A stretch of DNA of 64,000 nt from Acinetobacter albensis. GTDB lineage: Bacteria; Pseudomonadota; Gammaproteobacteria; Pseudomonadales; Moraxellaceae. Below are positions 10,632 to 21,207 of this stretch, one piece after another; positions within the stretch are counted from its first letter, which is position 1, and each line of letters opens with the position of its first letter. Below the pieces are notes generated by a model. It ran no database searches. It saw only the letters and a list, made by a program, of their open reading frames with translations, and was not told the DNA's origin. Location of the stretch: assembly GCF_900095025.1 (NCBI RefSeq), contig NZ_FMBK01000008.1, positions 123,425-187,424 of the forward strand, given 5' to 3'. Position numbers and translations under genes: made by a program.

Positions 10632-11717
10632 ATGATGAAACATTTTGGTTTCTCAATCTTTTTTACGATCGTGTGTTTGGCTATTTCTGCCTACTGGGGC
10701 TACAGCCATGGACCAGAAGCAGGAATAAAAACCATGCTTACGGCACTCACGATCACCACTATTTTAGCGGTGATGGAAGTGTCACTTTCTTTTGACAATG
10801 CTGTCGTTAATGCTTCAGTTCTCCGCGGTTGGGATCATTTTTGGAAAATGATTTTCTTAACTGTCGGTATTGTGATTGCGGTATTTGGGATGCGTTTGGT
10901 CTTCCCTATTGTGATTGTCGCAGTAACTGCTGACATGGGTATGCTAGACGTCGTAAAAATGGCGTTGAATAATCCAATTGAATATTCAGCAAAACTCATG
11001 GCACATCATGCAGAAATTGCAGCTTTTGGTGGTTCATTCTTACTTTTGGTCTTCTTAAATTTTTTCTTGGATGCAGAAAAAGATACCCATTGGTTCCGAT
11101 GGTTAGAGCGCCGTTTGTCGAATTTAGCAAATGTACCCGCAATGTCGGTATTTTTGGCGTTGGTTGCGTTATTAATCATGGCATCTAATGTACCTGATGC
11201 TTCACGTTTGGTCGTAACCATGGCGGGAATTTGGGGGATTGTGGTTTACATTGGGGTGCAAGTACTGAGTCATTTATTGGGCGGAGAGCCTGAAGTTGAT
11301 GAACAGGGTAATGCAGTAGGTCATGATGCAAATGGTGCGCCGACAGGGGTGATTAAAGCAGGTATTGGCGGCTTTATTTATCTTGAAGTCTTGGATGCCT
11401 CATTTAGTTTTGATGGTGTCATTGGAGCATTCGCGATTACCTCTGACGTCGTGATCATTATGCTGGGTTTAGCGATTGGTGCGATGTTTGTGCGTTCTAT
11501 GACAATTTACTTGGTAGAACAAGGCACATTGGATGCTTATATTTTCCTTGAACATGGCGCACATTATGCGATTGGCGCACTTGCTTTCATTATGATTGCC
11601 AGTGGTGCAGGTCTGCATATACCTGAAGTTGTTACAGGTTTAATTGGGGTGGCATTTATTGTTTGGGCAGTGATTGCGTCTATTCAATATAGTAAGCGTC
11701 AAGAACACCTCGATTAA
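10632..11717 (+). CDS. DUF475 / TerC-like integral membrane protein
   Basis: A 361-residue polytopic protein with eight to nine membrane helices. Two related acidic motifs sit in helices: MEVSLSFDNAVVNA at residues 48-61 and LDASFSFDGVIGAFAI at about 253-268. They recall the E..FDN motifs of TerC/Alx manganese exporters, to which DUF475 is related. A role in metal-ion (possibly manganese) export or tolerance is therefore plausible but inferred. The upstream 230 bp does not show a yybP-ykoY manganese riboswitch. ATGATG gives two adjacent start choices; the first is used. A clear terminator follows. Confidence 0.82.
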   Translation: MMKHFGFSIFFTIVCLAISAYWGYSHGPEAGIKTMLTALTITTILAVMEVSLSFDNAVVNASVLRGWDHFWKMIFLTVGIVIAVFGMRLVFPIVIVAVTADMGMLDVVKMALNNPIEYSAKLMAHHAEIAAFGGSFLLLVFLNFFLDAEKDTHWFRWLERRLSNLANVPAMSVFLALVALLIMASNVPDASRLVVTMAGIWGIVVYIGVQVLSHLLGGEPEVDEQGNAVGHDANGAPTGVIKAGIGGFIYLEVLDASFSFDGVIGAFAITSDVVIIMLGLAIGAMFVRSMTIYLVEQGTLDAYIFLEHGAHYAIGALAFIMIASGAGLHIPEVVTGLIGVAFIVWAVIASIQYSKRQEHLD

Positions 11718-11747
11718 TGGTCATTTAAGAAAAATAGATACAATAGC

Positions 11748-11773
11748 GGGCACATGAAAATGTGCCCTTTTTT
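11748..11773 (+). terminator. Rho-independent terminator after DUF475 gene
   Basis: GGGCACA/TGTGCCC stem with AAAA-containing loop followed by six T. Confidence 0.85.
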
Positions 11774-11866
11774 ATACAACCCTGACTTGGAATAAATCAG
11801 CATCTGGTCTTTGAATGTTGTAGCATAGACCATCCAAATGAAACCCATCCAGCTAAGCTAATTAAT

Positions 11867-13231
11867 ATGATGAATGCTTTAGAACGCCGTTCAACCTTTG
11901 CCTTAAGCAGTATTTTTGCACTGCGTATGCTGGGCTTGTTCATGATTATTCCCGTATTTTCCGTGGCAGGGCAGTCATATCAAGGTGCAACGCCCGCTTT
12001 GATTGGTTTAGCTGTAGGCGTGTATGGTTTAACCCAAGCGATTTTACAAATTCCTTTTAGTTTGCTTGCTGACCGATTTAGTCGTAAGCCCTTGGTGATT
12101 ATTGGGTTATTGTTATTTGCCTTGGGTGGTGCAGTTGCGGCAATGTCCGAAACCATTTATGGGGTGATTATTGGTCGTGCAATTGCAGGAGGTGGTGCAG
12201 TTTCTGCAGTGGTGATGGCACTTTTGGCTGACGTGACCCGTGAAGAACAACGCAGTAAAGCTATGGCGATTATGGGCATGAGTATTGGTGTGTCCTTTAT
12301 GCTGGCTTTTAGTCTTGGCCCTTGGCTTACCAGTCTAGTCGGTATTTCAGGTCTATTTTGGGTGACCACGATTATGGGCTTGGCTGCAATTTCGATGCTG
12401 TTTTTAGTTCCTAAAATAACCCGTCATCATAAAAATTATCAGCAAGGCTATCTTCAACAACTTAAACAAGTCCTCAAAATGGGTGATTTAAACCGTCTAC
12501 ATATTTCGGTTTTTGCCTTACATTTATTATTAACCGCCATGTTTATTTATATGCCATCGCAGTTGATTCAAGTGGCAGATATTCCTTTAGCCAGTCATGG
12601 TTGGGTGTATTTGCCTTTATTGATTATTAGTTTATTTTTTGCATTTCCCAGTATTATTTTGGCTGAAAAATATCGACAAATGCGCGGTATTTTTCTGACT
12701 GCAATTGCTGGCATTGTTTTAGGTTTGCTGGTTCTTATTTTTGGCTTTGAATCAAAATATATTTTACTGCTGGGTTTAGGTCTATTTTTTGTGGCCTTTA
12801 ATGTTATGGAAGCTTTGCTGCCTTCTTGGTTGTCCAAATCTGCACCCATTCAATCTAAAGCCACCGCGATGGGCGTAAATGCCAGTAGCCAGTTTTTAGG
12901 GGCTTTTTTTGGCGGCATGATTGGCGGACAGCTTCTGTTGTTGAATAATACCTCAATGGGGTGGGGCATTTTAACGGCAATTGCTGTGCTGTGGTTATTG
13001 ATCAGTTTTGGTTTGGTACAACCGCGTTACCTTTCATCGCTCGTTTTGGCCTTACCCGAGAGTAAACAAACAGATGAATGGACTTCTCAACTTTTAGCAA
13101 TTCGTGGTATTGAAGAAGTTGTGGTAATGCCCGATCAGCAATTTGCTTATGTTAAAATTGATAAACAGCTCATAGATGAAGCTGCGCGACAAGATTTAAC
13201 GCAGTTGTTAGGTAAAGAGGTAGCCATTTAA
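11867..13231 (+). CDS. MFS transporter, YajR-like, with C-terminal YAM-type domain
   Basis: The 454-residue product has twelve predicted helices over residues 12-390. The major-facilitator motif A (LADRFSRKP) lies in the loop after helix 2, near residue 67, and PALIGLAVGVYGL is typical of YajR-type drug/proton antiporters. After the last helix a soluble 55-residue tail (WTSQLLAIRGIEEVVVM...YVKID) looks like the ferredoxin-fold YAM domain of E. coli YajR. It probably exports an unknown small molecule across the inner membrane. It lies 51 bp upstream of ssb and is likely transcribed with or just ahead of it. The substrate is unknown. Confidence 0.87.
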   Translation: MMNALERRSTFALSSIFALRMLGLFMIIPVFSVAGQSYQGATPALIGLAVGVYGLTQAILQIPFSLLADRFSRKPLVIIGLLLFALGGAVAAMSETIYGVIIGRAIAGGGAVSAVVMALLADVTREEQRSKAMAIMGMSIGVSFMLAFSLGPWLTSLVGISGLFWVTTIMGLAAISMLFLVPKITRHHKNYQQGYLQQLKQVLKMGDLNRLHISVFALHLLLTAMFIYMPSQLIQVADIPLASHGWVYLPLLIISLFFAFPSIILAEKYRQMRGIFLTAIAGIVLGLLVLIFGFESKYILLLGLGLFFVAFNVMEALLPSWLSKSAPIQSKATAMGVNASSQFLGAFFGGMIGGQLLLLNNTSMGWGILTAIAVLWLLISFGLVQPRYLSSLVLALPESKQTDEWTSQLLAIRGIEEVVVMPDQQFAYVKIDKQLIDEAARQDLTQLLGKEVAI

Positions 13232-13282
13232 GCATAACTCTTATAAAGTAAAACATAGTATAAAATAGGAAGAATACGTCTG

Positions 13283-13855
13283 ATGCGTGGTGTTAATAAA
13301 GTCATTTTAGTGGGAACTTTAGGAAAAGATCCTGAAACCAAAACTTTTCCAAATGGTGGTTCTCTTACTCAGTTTTCAATTGCAACGAGCGATTCGTGGA
13401 CAGATAAAAATACGGGTGAGCGCAAAGAACAGACGGAATGGCACCGTATTGTATTGCATAATCGCTTAGGTGAAATTGCACAACAATATCTACGTAAAGG
13501 TTCTAAAGTATATATTGAAGGTTCATTGCGTACACGCCAATGGACAGATCAAAGCGGTCAAGAGCGCTACACCACAGAAATTCGTGGTGAACAGATGCAA
13601 ATGCTAGACAGCAACAACCGTCAGCAAAGTGAACAAAGTGCGGATAACGGCGGTTATAATCAACCTCGTTTTAATAATAATCAGGGTGGTGCAAACAACT
13701 CGGGTTATAACAACAACCAAACTAATCAAGGCGGTTTTAACAACAGTCAGCAAAGCGGTTATGCCAACAATAACCCAGCGGCTTTTCAGCCTAAGCCTCA
13801 ATCAGCACCTGCGGCGACTGCGCCGAGTGACTTAGATGATGATTTACCATTCTGA
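13283..13855 (+). CDS. ssb: Single-stranded DNA-binding protein
   Basis: The 190-residue protein binds single-stranded DNA as a tetramer in replication, repair and recombination. The OB-fold occupies residues 1-110 (start [18 protein letters not shown]; core [29 protein letters not shown]). Residues 112-180 form a Q/N/G-rich flexible linker. The C-terminal tip DLDDDLPF is the conserved acidic peptide that recruits partner proteins. AGGA precedes the ATG at good spacing. The linker coding DNA is made of repeated AAC/CAG-type codons and could vary in length between strains. Confidence 0.97.
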   Translation: MRGVNKVILVGTLGKDPETKTFPNGGSLTQFSIATSDSWTDKNTGERKEQTEWHRIVLHNRLGEIAQQYLRKGSKVYIEGSLRTRQWTDQSGQERYTTEIRGEQMQMLDSNNRQQSEQSADNGGYNQPRFNNNQGGANNSGYNNNQTNQGGFNNSQQSGYANNNPAAFQPKPQSAPAATAPSDLDDDLPF

Positions 13856-13917
13856 GATACCCTAAAGATATAGTTTTGTTAAATTTTAATTGATTTGAAA
13901 AACGTTTTATATCCTCT

Positions 13918-13946
13918 AAACCCTTTGTGAAAACAAAGGGTTTTTT
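13918..13946 (+). terminator. Rho-independent terminator after ssb
   Basis: AAACCCTTTGT/ACAAAGGGTTT stem followed by T-run. Confidence 0.85.
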
Positions 13947-13986
13947 ATGAGGTGTAGATTTTATGGTAATTCATCCATAGATTAAA

Positions 13987-14322
13987 TCAGAAAACTCGAG
14001 AACTGAGCATATAGTGTTGAGTGACATGATTGAGGCTATCTAAAATCAGTGCTTTATCTTGAGTTTGAAGTGCCGTATTTAATTGTTGCATGTAGTTTAA
14101 TAATTGAGTTTTCGCAGCCGTAGAAAATTCTGCTGTTACGGCTTGATCTTCGTAGAGTAAGACATAGTTTTTTGCAAAACCATAAATCAAAAACAAGGCG
14201 CTCTGTTCTAAAGCAGAATTTGCCATTTTGATGTGCTGCTCACACTGATTTTTAAGTTGTTTAAAACTGTCAGAGCCAGAAGGTAGGGCTTGGAATTGTT
14301 CAAAAAGAAACTGAAATGTCAT
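13987..14322 (-). CDS. Hypothetical protein (111 aa), mostly helical
   Basis: I do not recognise this family. The product is 111 residues, soluble, with no signal peptide or membrane segment, and predicted mostly alpha-helical (leucine/glutamine-rich: [28 protein letters not shown]). It is a lone minus-strand gene between ssb and ahpC, ending close to the ssb terminator. Codon use is like its neighbours. The ribosome binding site before the ATG is weak. A cytoplasmic small helical protein restricted to Acinetobacter and relatives is the likely description; no function can be claimed. Confidence 0.6.
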   Translation of the reverse strand: MTFQFLFEQFQALPSGSDSFKQLKNQCEQHIKMANSALEQSALFLIYGFAKNYVLLYEDQAVTAEFSTAAKTQLLNYMQQLNTALQTQDKALILDSLNHVTQHYMLSSRVF

Positions 14323-14542
14323 TTTAATTATCCACTCAAAAACAAAATTTACAGAACAAGTAGATATTGGTCAACCTAAATTTGAATTGAGTTTAACGAT
14401 GATAAAAAGCGGAATGATAGAAATATTAAATCTATTTTTTCAATTGTTTTTATTAAAAACTACGGTTTTACCAATGTTTAAAATTTTTGTATTCTCGTTT
14501 TACAACATAAGCAATCCCAGAAACGAGCTAGAGGAATTTATC

Positions 14543-15106
14543 ATGAGTTTAATCAATACTGAAATCAAACCCTTTACTGCAACGGCCTATCAAAATGGTG
14601 AGTTCAAGGACATCTCTGAACAAAACTTTCAAGGTCAGTGGTCCGTGGTGTTTTTCTATCCTGCCGACTTTACCTTTGTGTGTCCAACAGAACTGGGTGA
14701 TTTAGCGGACAATTATGCTGAATTCCAAAAAATGGGTGTAGAGATTTATTCAGTGTCAACGGATACTCATTTTACCCACAAGGCTTGGCATGATAGTTCA
14801 GACGAAATCAAAAAAATCCAATATCCAATGATTGGTGATCCAACATGGACTTTGGCAAAAAACTTTGAAGTACTGATTGAAGCAGAAGGTTTGGCTGACC
14901 GCGGTACTTTTGTCATTGATCCAGAAGGTAAAATCCAAATTATTGAAGTGAATGCTGGAGGGGTTGGCCGTGATGCACAAGAGTTGTTGCGTAAAGTAAA
15001 AGCAGCCCAATATGTGCATGCACACCCAGGTGAAGTGTGTCCAGCAAAATGGAAAGAAGGCGATGCTACTTTGGCCCCTTCAATTGATTTGATTGGAAAA
15101 ATTTAA
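14543..15106 (+). CDS. ahpC: Alkyl hydroperoxide reductase subunit C (2-Cys peroxiredoxin)
   Basis: AhpC reduces hydrogen peroxide and organic hydroperoxides in the cytoplasm, being recycled by AhpF. The 187-residue length equals E. coli AhpC. The peroxidatic Cys47 lies in DFTFVCPTE and the resolving Cys166 in GEVCPAKW, identical positions to the E. coli enzyme. The ATG at 14543 is preceded by GAGGAA at ideal spacing. A longer reading from 14387 would add 52 hydrophobic residues that no AhpC has and is rejected. No ahpF lies nearby. Control by OxyR is expected from the family; I could not confirm an OxyR site. Confidence 0.97.
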   Translation: MSLINTEIKPFTATAYQNGEFKDISEQNFQGQWSVVFFYPADFTFVCPTELGDLADNYAEFQKMGVEIYSVSTDTHFTHKAWHDSSDEIKKIQYPMIGDPTWTLAKNFEVLIEAEGLADRGTFVIDPEGKIQIIEVNAGGVGRDAQELLRKVKAAQYVHAHPGEVCPAKWKEGDATLAPSIDLIGKI

Positions 15107-15131
15107 TCTAACTTTTAAATTAATTTTTTTT

Positions 15132-15161
15132 AAAAATCCAGGACAATATGCCTGGATTTTT
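15132..15161 (+). terminator. Rho-independent terminator after ahpC
   Basis: AAAAATCCAGG/CCTGGATTTTT stem with T-rich end. Confidence 0.82.
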
Positions 15162-15293
15162 CATGGAATCAATACCTAAATGATGCATGACTATCCTATG
15201 GTTGGGACGCTGTATATCATAACTCAGCTAGGGTAAAGGCTTTAAAAAGATTAAAATAACCTCATATTATTTCCTAGTGATAGGAGCTGTGAA

Positions 15294-16169
15294 ATGAAAA
15301 AAGTAGTGGGCATTTATCGTAATCAAAATATGCATTGGGTCGGAGACGGTTTTCCAGTTAAAAACCTGTTTTCTTATGACCGTTTAGGACAGGCGATTAG
15401 TCCTTTTTTGCTTTTGGATTATGCGGCGCCGTATCATTTTAGCCCAACCAGCACGCAGCGCGGTGTAGGTTCACATCCTCATCGTGGCTTCGAAACGGTC
15501 ACTTTGGCTTATCAGGGTGCGGTGTCCCATAAAGACTCAAGTGGCGGTGGCGGTCAAATCAAGTCGGGTGATGTGCAGTGGATGACCGCAGGTGCAGGTT
15601 TAATGCATGAAGAGTTTCATGCGGAAGAATTTGCGCAACAAGGTGGTTTGCTTGAAATGGTGCAGTTTTGGGTGAATTTACCCGCCAAAGACAAAATGAC
15701 TCCGCCAAAATATCAAGCGATTCAAGCCAAAGATATTCCTGTCATTCAGTTTGATGAGAATGCGGGTTATCTGCGTATCATTGCCGGTGAATATAGAGAT
15801 CATCATGGCCCAGCCAGCACTTTTAGTGCTGTGAATGTTTGGGATGGTGAGTTAAAAGCAGGTCATTTGCATCCTCTTCATGTGCCTATTGATCATAATA
15901 CTTTGCTGGTGGTGTTGTCTGGTGAACTATTAGTGAATGGAACGCAAAAGGTTCAAGACAGTTCTATTGTGCTGTTTGCTCAGGATGGAGAGTCTGATAT
16001 TCAACTCGAAGCCACGACAGATAGCCAATTTGTCGTTTTGACCGGAGCACCGCTGAATGAACCTATTCAGGGTTATGGGCCATTTGTCATGAATACCAAA
16101 GATGAAATTGTGCAGGCCTTTAATGATTTTAATCAGGGCAAGTTCGGAGAAATTCCTGTTGCAGGATAA
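15294..16169 (+). CDS. Pirin family protein
   Basis: A 291-residue bicupin protein of the pirin family. The N-terminal cupin carries the metal-binding motif HPHRGFETVT near residues 62-71 and a second histidine in GLMHEEFH near residue 104, the usual iron ligands. The C-terminal cupin is residues 165-270. Bacterial pirins such as YhhW can act as quercetin dioxygenases, others bind enzymes; the function here is unknown. TAGGAG upstream of the ATG is a good ribosome binding site. The gene is monocistronic with its own terminator. Confidence 0.9.
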   Translation: MKKVVGIYRNQNMHWVGDGFPVKNLFSYDRLGQAISPFLLLDYAAPYHFSPTSTQRGVGSHPHRGFETVTLAYQGAVSHKDSSGGGGQIKSGDVQWMTAGAGLMHEEFHAEEFAQQGGLLEMVQFWVNLPAKDKMTPPKYQAIQAKDIPVIQFDENAGYLRIIAGEYRDHHGPASTFSAVNVWDGELKAGHLHPLHVPIDHNTLLVVLSGELLVNGTQKVQDSSIVLFAQDGESDIQLEATTDSQFVVLTGAPLNEPIQGYGPFVMNTKDEIVQAFNDFNQGKFGEIPVAG

Positions 16170-16225
16170 TATCTCATTTCATTCTTGCTGTTGAATACAT
16201 CAAAAGATATTCGTTGATGTAAGCT

Positions 16226-16261
16226 ATACCAGTCAGTGGAGACATTGACTGGTATTTTTTT
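16226..16261 (+). terminator. Rho-independent terminator after pirin gene
   Basis: ATACCAGTCA/TGACTGGTAT stem followed by seven T. Confidence 0.82.
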
Positions 16262-16390
16262 ATTTAGAATTCATTTTTTTTGTCATGACTTTTGTTAAAA
16301 AGCTGGATTCTGGAATATTTTAATACCGCCTTTTAATTGGTCTTGGTTCATAATTTAATTAATATTATATGTAACTAACGGATAATAACT

Positions 16391-17689
16391 TTGGATATTG
16401 CAGTTATTGGTAGTGGCATGGCTGGGCTAGCTACCGCTAGAATTCTTAAGGATGCTGGACATAGCATCACCATTTTTGAAGCACTACCTGGGCGTGGTAT
16501 GGATAGCCACAGCACTGAATTTGAAGATGGTTTAATTGATGCACCTTTACGGGTTATGAATCCGCATCTGTGGAAAAATACTTTAAGTTTGGCCACCTAC
16601 TTGGGTATTCAAACGTTTCCAGTACGGACTTATATGGCCTGTAGCTGGTTATTTGAAGATCGTACTGAAACATGGTTAACCACTTCGCGTAGCCGTATTG
16701 GCAACTTTCCTATTATTAACAATCGTAAAGGGATTCAACAGTACGGTTGGCGTTTGGTTAAAGGTATGTTGCAACTGAAAACAGCCATCGCAAAATTTTT
16801 CAAATCAAAAGATCAAGACATTACCCTAGCCGAATTTATCAATCGTAATGATATTGAAGAAGTTTTTTGGCACGGTGCGGTTATGCCAGTGTTATATACC
16901 ATTTGTACTTGTAATCCTAAAACCATAGGTGAGTGGCCTGCAAAACCGTTATTAATTTTCTTGCGCCAGTTAACCGATGGCGATGCTTTACTGCGTATTC
17001 AGGGTGGTACGCCAGCCTTAGTGGATAAACTAATTGAAGGCATAGAAATTCACAACGGAGCTGCGATTACCCAAGTTCAAGAACAAGAAGAAGGTGTTCT
17101 GGTTGCCAATGCAGCGGGTGAAAAACGCATTTTTGATCGTGTTATTGTCGCCACGCCAACCAATAAAATTGAAGATTTCTTAGATGCTCAACAATTTGCA
17201 GATGACATTGCGCTGTTGAAACAATTCAAATTTGAACAAGGCAAATTGGTGATTCATACTGATCAAACTGTGATGCCACCAAAGCGTAAAGATTGGGCGG
17301 TACTTAGTTATATGATGGATCGTAAGTTTACCCGTCAGCAGTTTACTGTGTGGTTAAACTCGGTTGAACCCAGCTTGGTTGGTAAAACAGCGGTTTTCCA
17401 AACATGGCAACCTGTAACTGATATTGATCCGAAGAAAGTCATTTCGACTGTGACTTTAACGCGTGCTGTGGTCGATTCACATACCGTAGCGCTCAATAAA
17501 GAATTGCAACAACGTCATAAAGACAGCAATCGTAAAGTTTTCTACTGTGGTTCATGGTCATGCGATGGCTTACCTATTTTAGAGTCAGCAGTGACTTCGG
17601 CCATGCATATTGCTGAAATTTTCAAAGCACCCTTGCCGTTTGTTGGATTAAAACCTAAAGTTGAAGTTGCCCCACAACTTGGCTACTAA
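16391..17689 (+). CDS. NAD(P)/FAD-dependent oxidoreductase, amine-oxidase-like
   Basis: The 432-residue protein begins with a dinucleotide-binding Rossmann fold: DIAVIGSGMAGLATARIL with GxGxxG at residues 7-12 and the acidic strand end IFEA at about 31. The C-terminus holds FYCGSWSCDGLPILESAVTSA, resembling the second FAD-contact region of amine-oxidase/phytoene-desaturase-type flavoproteins. The start is TTG, required because the Rossmann strand begins immediately. A methyltransferase gene follows after only 5 bp, so the two are very probably one operon. The substrate is unknown. Fused or paired FAD-protein/methyltransferase genes are common in lipid or quinone modification, but that link is inference. 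Confidence 0.82.
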   Translation: MDIAVIGSGMAGLATARILKDAGHSITIFEALPGRGMDSHSTEFEDGLIDAPLRVMNPHLWKNTLSLATYLGIQTFPVRTYMACSWLFEDRTETWLTTSRSRIGNFPIINNRKGIQQYGWRLVKGMLQLKTAIAKFFKSKDQDITLAEFINRNDIEEVFWHGAVMPVLYTICTCNPKTIGEWPAKPLLIFLRQLTDGDALLRIQGGTPALVDKLIEGIEIHNGAAITQVQEQEEGVLVANAAGEKRIFDRVIVATPTNKIEDFLDAQQFADDIALLKQFKFEQGKLVIHTDQTVMPPKRKDWAVLSYMMDRKFTRQQFTVWLNSVEPSLVGKTAVFQTWQPVTDIDPKKVISTVTLTRAVVDSHTVALNKELQQRHKDSNRKVFYCGSWSCDGLPILESAVTSAMHIAEIFKAPLPFVGLKPKVEVAPQLGY

Positions 17690-17694
17690 TCCTC

Positions 17695-18525
17695 ATGCAA
17701 TGGCTTCAAGCAATAACGCAGCAACTCTCCCAACATAAATATGCAATTAATGCAAAACAGTTAGGAGATCATGCTGAACTACCTTGGAGCAATTTGGGTT
17801 ATTGGGATGATGCAACATCATCCTATCCAGAAGCTTGTCGTCAATTGGCAGATCATTTGGCGCAAGCGCTGCAACTTAGTTCACAAGATAAACTGCTCGA
17901 TTTAGGCTGTGGGCAGGGTGCCAGTTTGCTGTTTTGGCAACAGTACTATCATATTGAATATATCGAAGCTGTTGAGTTGCAAACAGCCTGCGTGAATAAA
18001 ATTCAAACCTATCTTCCACATATTCATGCCATTCATCGTCAGTCTTTTTTAAATTTAAATCAGATCTCTTTTAACAATCACTTTGATGTGGTGTTGTGTA
18101 TTGATGCAGCCTATCACTCAAATTTAAATTCATTTCTTGATTCGGTAAATACTGTTTTAAATTCAAATGCTCGGTTGGGTTTTCATTATTTAATCTTAAG
18201 TGAAAAATGGTTCAAGCTAAGCTCTGGGCAAAAGCAAAAATATAAATGGCTATTAAAAGCTGCTGATATACATTTGGATTATTTAATGTCTCAATCAGAA
18301 GTGATAATAACCATACAAAACTATGGTTTCAAAGAGATTGAAATTGTTGATTTATCTTATGAGGTTTTACACGGATTTTCAGACTATATTCAGCAATCTC
18401 CCCAAAATACCTTAAATTTAGATGCAGTTAAAATTCAGATGACAGCAAAATTATGTCATACACTGTATACAGATGGTTTGATTCAATACGTGCAAATTTG
18501 TGCCCAAAAAAATCTGTCAGAATAA
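17695..18525 (+). CDS. Class I SAM-dependent methyltransferase
   Basis: A 276-residue soluble protein with the SAM-binding motif I LLDLGCGQGASL near residue 65, an acidic motif II (EAVELQ) about 20 residues later, and FDVVLCIDAAYHS as motif IV. It starts 5 bp after the FAD-oxidoreductase stop, so translation is probably coupled and the two enzymes likely act in one pathway. The AYHS stretch resembles cyclopropane-fatty-acid/sterol or ubiquinone-type methyltransferases, but the acceptor cannot be named from sequence. Confidence 0.82.
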   Translation: MQWLQAITQQLSQHKYAINAKQLGDHAELPWSNLGYWDDATSSYPEACRQLADHLAQALQLSSQDKLLDLGCGQGASLLFWQQYYHIEYIEAVELQTACVNKIQTYLPHIHAIHRQSFLNLNQISFNNHFDVVLCIDAAYHSNLNSFLDSVNTVLNSNARLGFHYLILSEKWFKLSSGQKQKYKWLLKAADIHLDYLMSQSEVIITIQNYGFKEIEIVDLSYEVLHGFSDYIQQSPQNTLNLDAVKIQMTAKLCHTLYTDGLIQYVQICAQKNLSE

Positions 18526-18560
18526 TCAGGTTATTTTCATTATTTTTAATTGAACATTTA

Positions 18561-18594
18561 AAAACAACAAAGCCCCACGATTAAGTGAGGCTAA
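18561..18594 (-). terminator. Terminator of tRNA-Thr (minus strand)
   Basis: Read on the minus strand: AGCCTCAC/GTGGGGCT stem followed by TTGTTGTTTTT, directly downstream of the tRNA. Confidence 0.65.
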
Positions 18595-18602
18595 GTAAAA
18601 CA

Positions 18603-18678
<76 letters not shown>

Positions 18679-18811
18679 GTTGTTGCGAGAATAATAGCGA
18701 ATTTGGTTAAAAACGCAAGCCAAAAATTGAACAATTGAATTTTCTAGGCTTATTTTCATGCTATCTATTCTTAAAGTAGCACAATATTTTCGACGATAAG
18801 CATACGCAGAG

Positions 18812-19039
18812 TTATCTCTTTCTTAAAATTTGGTCTAAATCCTGTGCACATTCTTCTAGCGTTAAAGCCATATCAATTTGCATTTGAGGTTTAAGTTCAT
18901 TGGCCAGTTTTCGCCATTGCTCGATTAATCGAATTGCTTTTTGAATTTTATGTTTGTTGATATCTTTGGCAAGTGTAGGGGTGTAGCCGCCACGTTTAGC
19001 ATTTTTAATTTGTTTGACATAATTATTGCTGGTATTCAT
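18812..19039 (-). CDS. Small basic hypothetical protein (75 aa)
   Basis: I do not recognise this protein. It is 75 residues, lysine-rich at the N-terminus (NNYVKQIKNAKRGGYTPTLAKD) and helical with an acidic stretch (LTLEECAQDLDQIL) at the C-terminus, with no membrane segment. AGGAG with 5-nt spacing before the ATG strongly supports translation. It is a lone gene between a tRNA and the asparaginase gene. The basic front half could contact nucleic acid or ribosome, but this is speculation. Confidence 0.62.
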   Translation of the reverse strand: MNTSNNYVKQIKNAKRGGYTPTLAKDINKHKIQKAIRLIEQWRKLANELKPQMQIDMALTLEECAQDLDQILRKR

Positions 19040-19352
19040 CTTTACTCCTAACTAGCAGTTTTTCGATGTGTTCAAATCACTTTTATATTTTGATTCAATG
19101 CCTTGTCCTATGATTGTTAGCATGCAAATATTACGGCTTGATGATATTTTTTCTGATTTTATTTCATCTTGAAATGATTAGATTTTTATAGAAATGATTT
19201 TTAAATTTATTTTTGACGTGTAGGTCGGGTTTCGATTTTTATTTTTCTGTTTGTTAAATAGCGGATAACAACATGCTATTGATATATTTTCTAAATTGAT
19301 AAAAAAAGAAAGTATCCTCAGATACTTTCTTTCAATGAATCAGATTTGAACA
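19040..19352. other. Intergenic region, only a terminator seen
   Basis: AT-rich DNA of about 310 bp. Apart from the asparaginase terminator at 19301-19332 and the promoter region of the 75-aa gene, I see nothing identifiable. Confidence 0.6.
19301..19332 (-). terminator. Rho-independent terminator of asparaginase gene
   Basis: On the minus strand: AAAGAAAGTATC/GATACTTTCTTT stem followed by T-run. Confidence 0.85.
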
Positions 19353-20420
<1,068 letters not shown>

Positions 20421-20682
20421 TTATAGAAGTACTGTACATTCCAGCATTGTTTTGTACGTGCTATAAGCTAATATAAACAAGGGTAATTTGCCTATACCAA
20501 ATTTAAAATGTGGTTTTTAAAATTGAAAATACTAGACTAATGTTTAATCTGGCGAAGAGAAAAAGTCGCTTAAAGCTATTGTATTGCTCGAATTTCATCT
20601 ACTTAAATCAAATATTTTGTTTTAGATGTAAATGATGTCGGATTTTTGAGATGTCACCAAGATGAGGAGTACGATTAGACTT

Positions 20683-20793
20683 TTACAAAAGATATTCCCA
20701 GATAATATAACCTAAGCCAAATCCAATTAAAGAATAAAGTGTGATAATCAGAAATACAAAACTTGCTTTATTTTTCTTCTTTAAGGAATTCAT
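20683..20793 (-). CDS. Putative 36-aa single-pass membrane protein
   Basis: A short open frame encodes MNSLKKKNKASF then an uninterrupted hydrophobic segment (VFLIITLYSLIGFGLGYIIW) and EYLL. This is a lysine-rich N-tail, one membrane helix, short C-tail: the standard layout of small bacterial membrane proteins. GAGTGAG lies 6-10 nt upstream of the ATG. No other gene occupies this stretch. It may be a regulatory subunit of a transporter or a stress-induced small protein; nothing closer can be said. Detection rests on composition and the ribosome binding site only. Confidence 0.45.
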   Translation of the reverse strand: MNSLKKKNKASFVFLIITLYSLIGFGLGYIIWEYLL

Positions 20794-21207
20794 TGAGATA
20801 CTCACTCTTTAGCCAAAGTTAAACCCAAGCATCTGATTTCCATATACAAAAGTAGTTCACTTGTTTTAAAGGTGATTCATTCTTGTTATGAAATTTTATT
20901 GATTGAGGTTTTTAAATAAAATTTAGTATAAGCCTTGCACATCTGTATTAAAAAAAATTCATGCTTTCTACTATTTTTATTCATATTGATGTTTTTGCTG
21001 GTTTTATTGCAGCATCTTTAATCATTAAACGTTTCCCATAGAGATTTGAAAGGATCGAAATGGGTGTAATGGATTATACCCCCAGTTATACCCCCAACTA
21101 TATCAAGATTGCAACAGATGAAGTCGATTGTGTTAGACGTAAAAAAGGCCTAAATCATTATAATTTAGGCCTTTTACTATTCCACTGGACATCGTTGGAA
21201 TGAATCT
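20794..21207. other. Intergenic region before tRNA-Ser with direct repeats
   Basis: About 410 bp without a supported gene. It contains two tandem 12-bp units TTATACCCCCAG/TTATACCCCCAA (21074-21097), which stand out from the AT-rich surroundings, and a strong hairpin at 21141-21175. The position beside a tRNA-Ser 3' end suggests an old integration site; no integrase gene remains. Confidence 0.5.
21141..21175. terminator. Bidirectional terminator next to tRNA-Ser
   Basis: AAAAGGCCTAAAT/ATTTAGGCCTTTT is a 13-bp near-perfect stem; on the minus strand it terminates the tRNA-Ser transcript. Confidence 0.8.

Noticed and set aside
14387..14542. N-terminal extension of AhpC by 52 hydrophobic residues
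   Set aside because: No AhpC has it, and GAGGAA marks the ATG at 14543.
20958..21038. 26-codon hydrophobic frame MLSTIFIHIDVF...
   Set aside because: No ribosome binding site and no context; composition alone is not enough.
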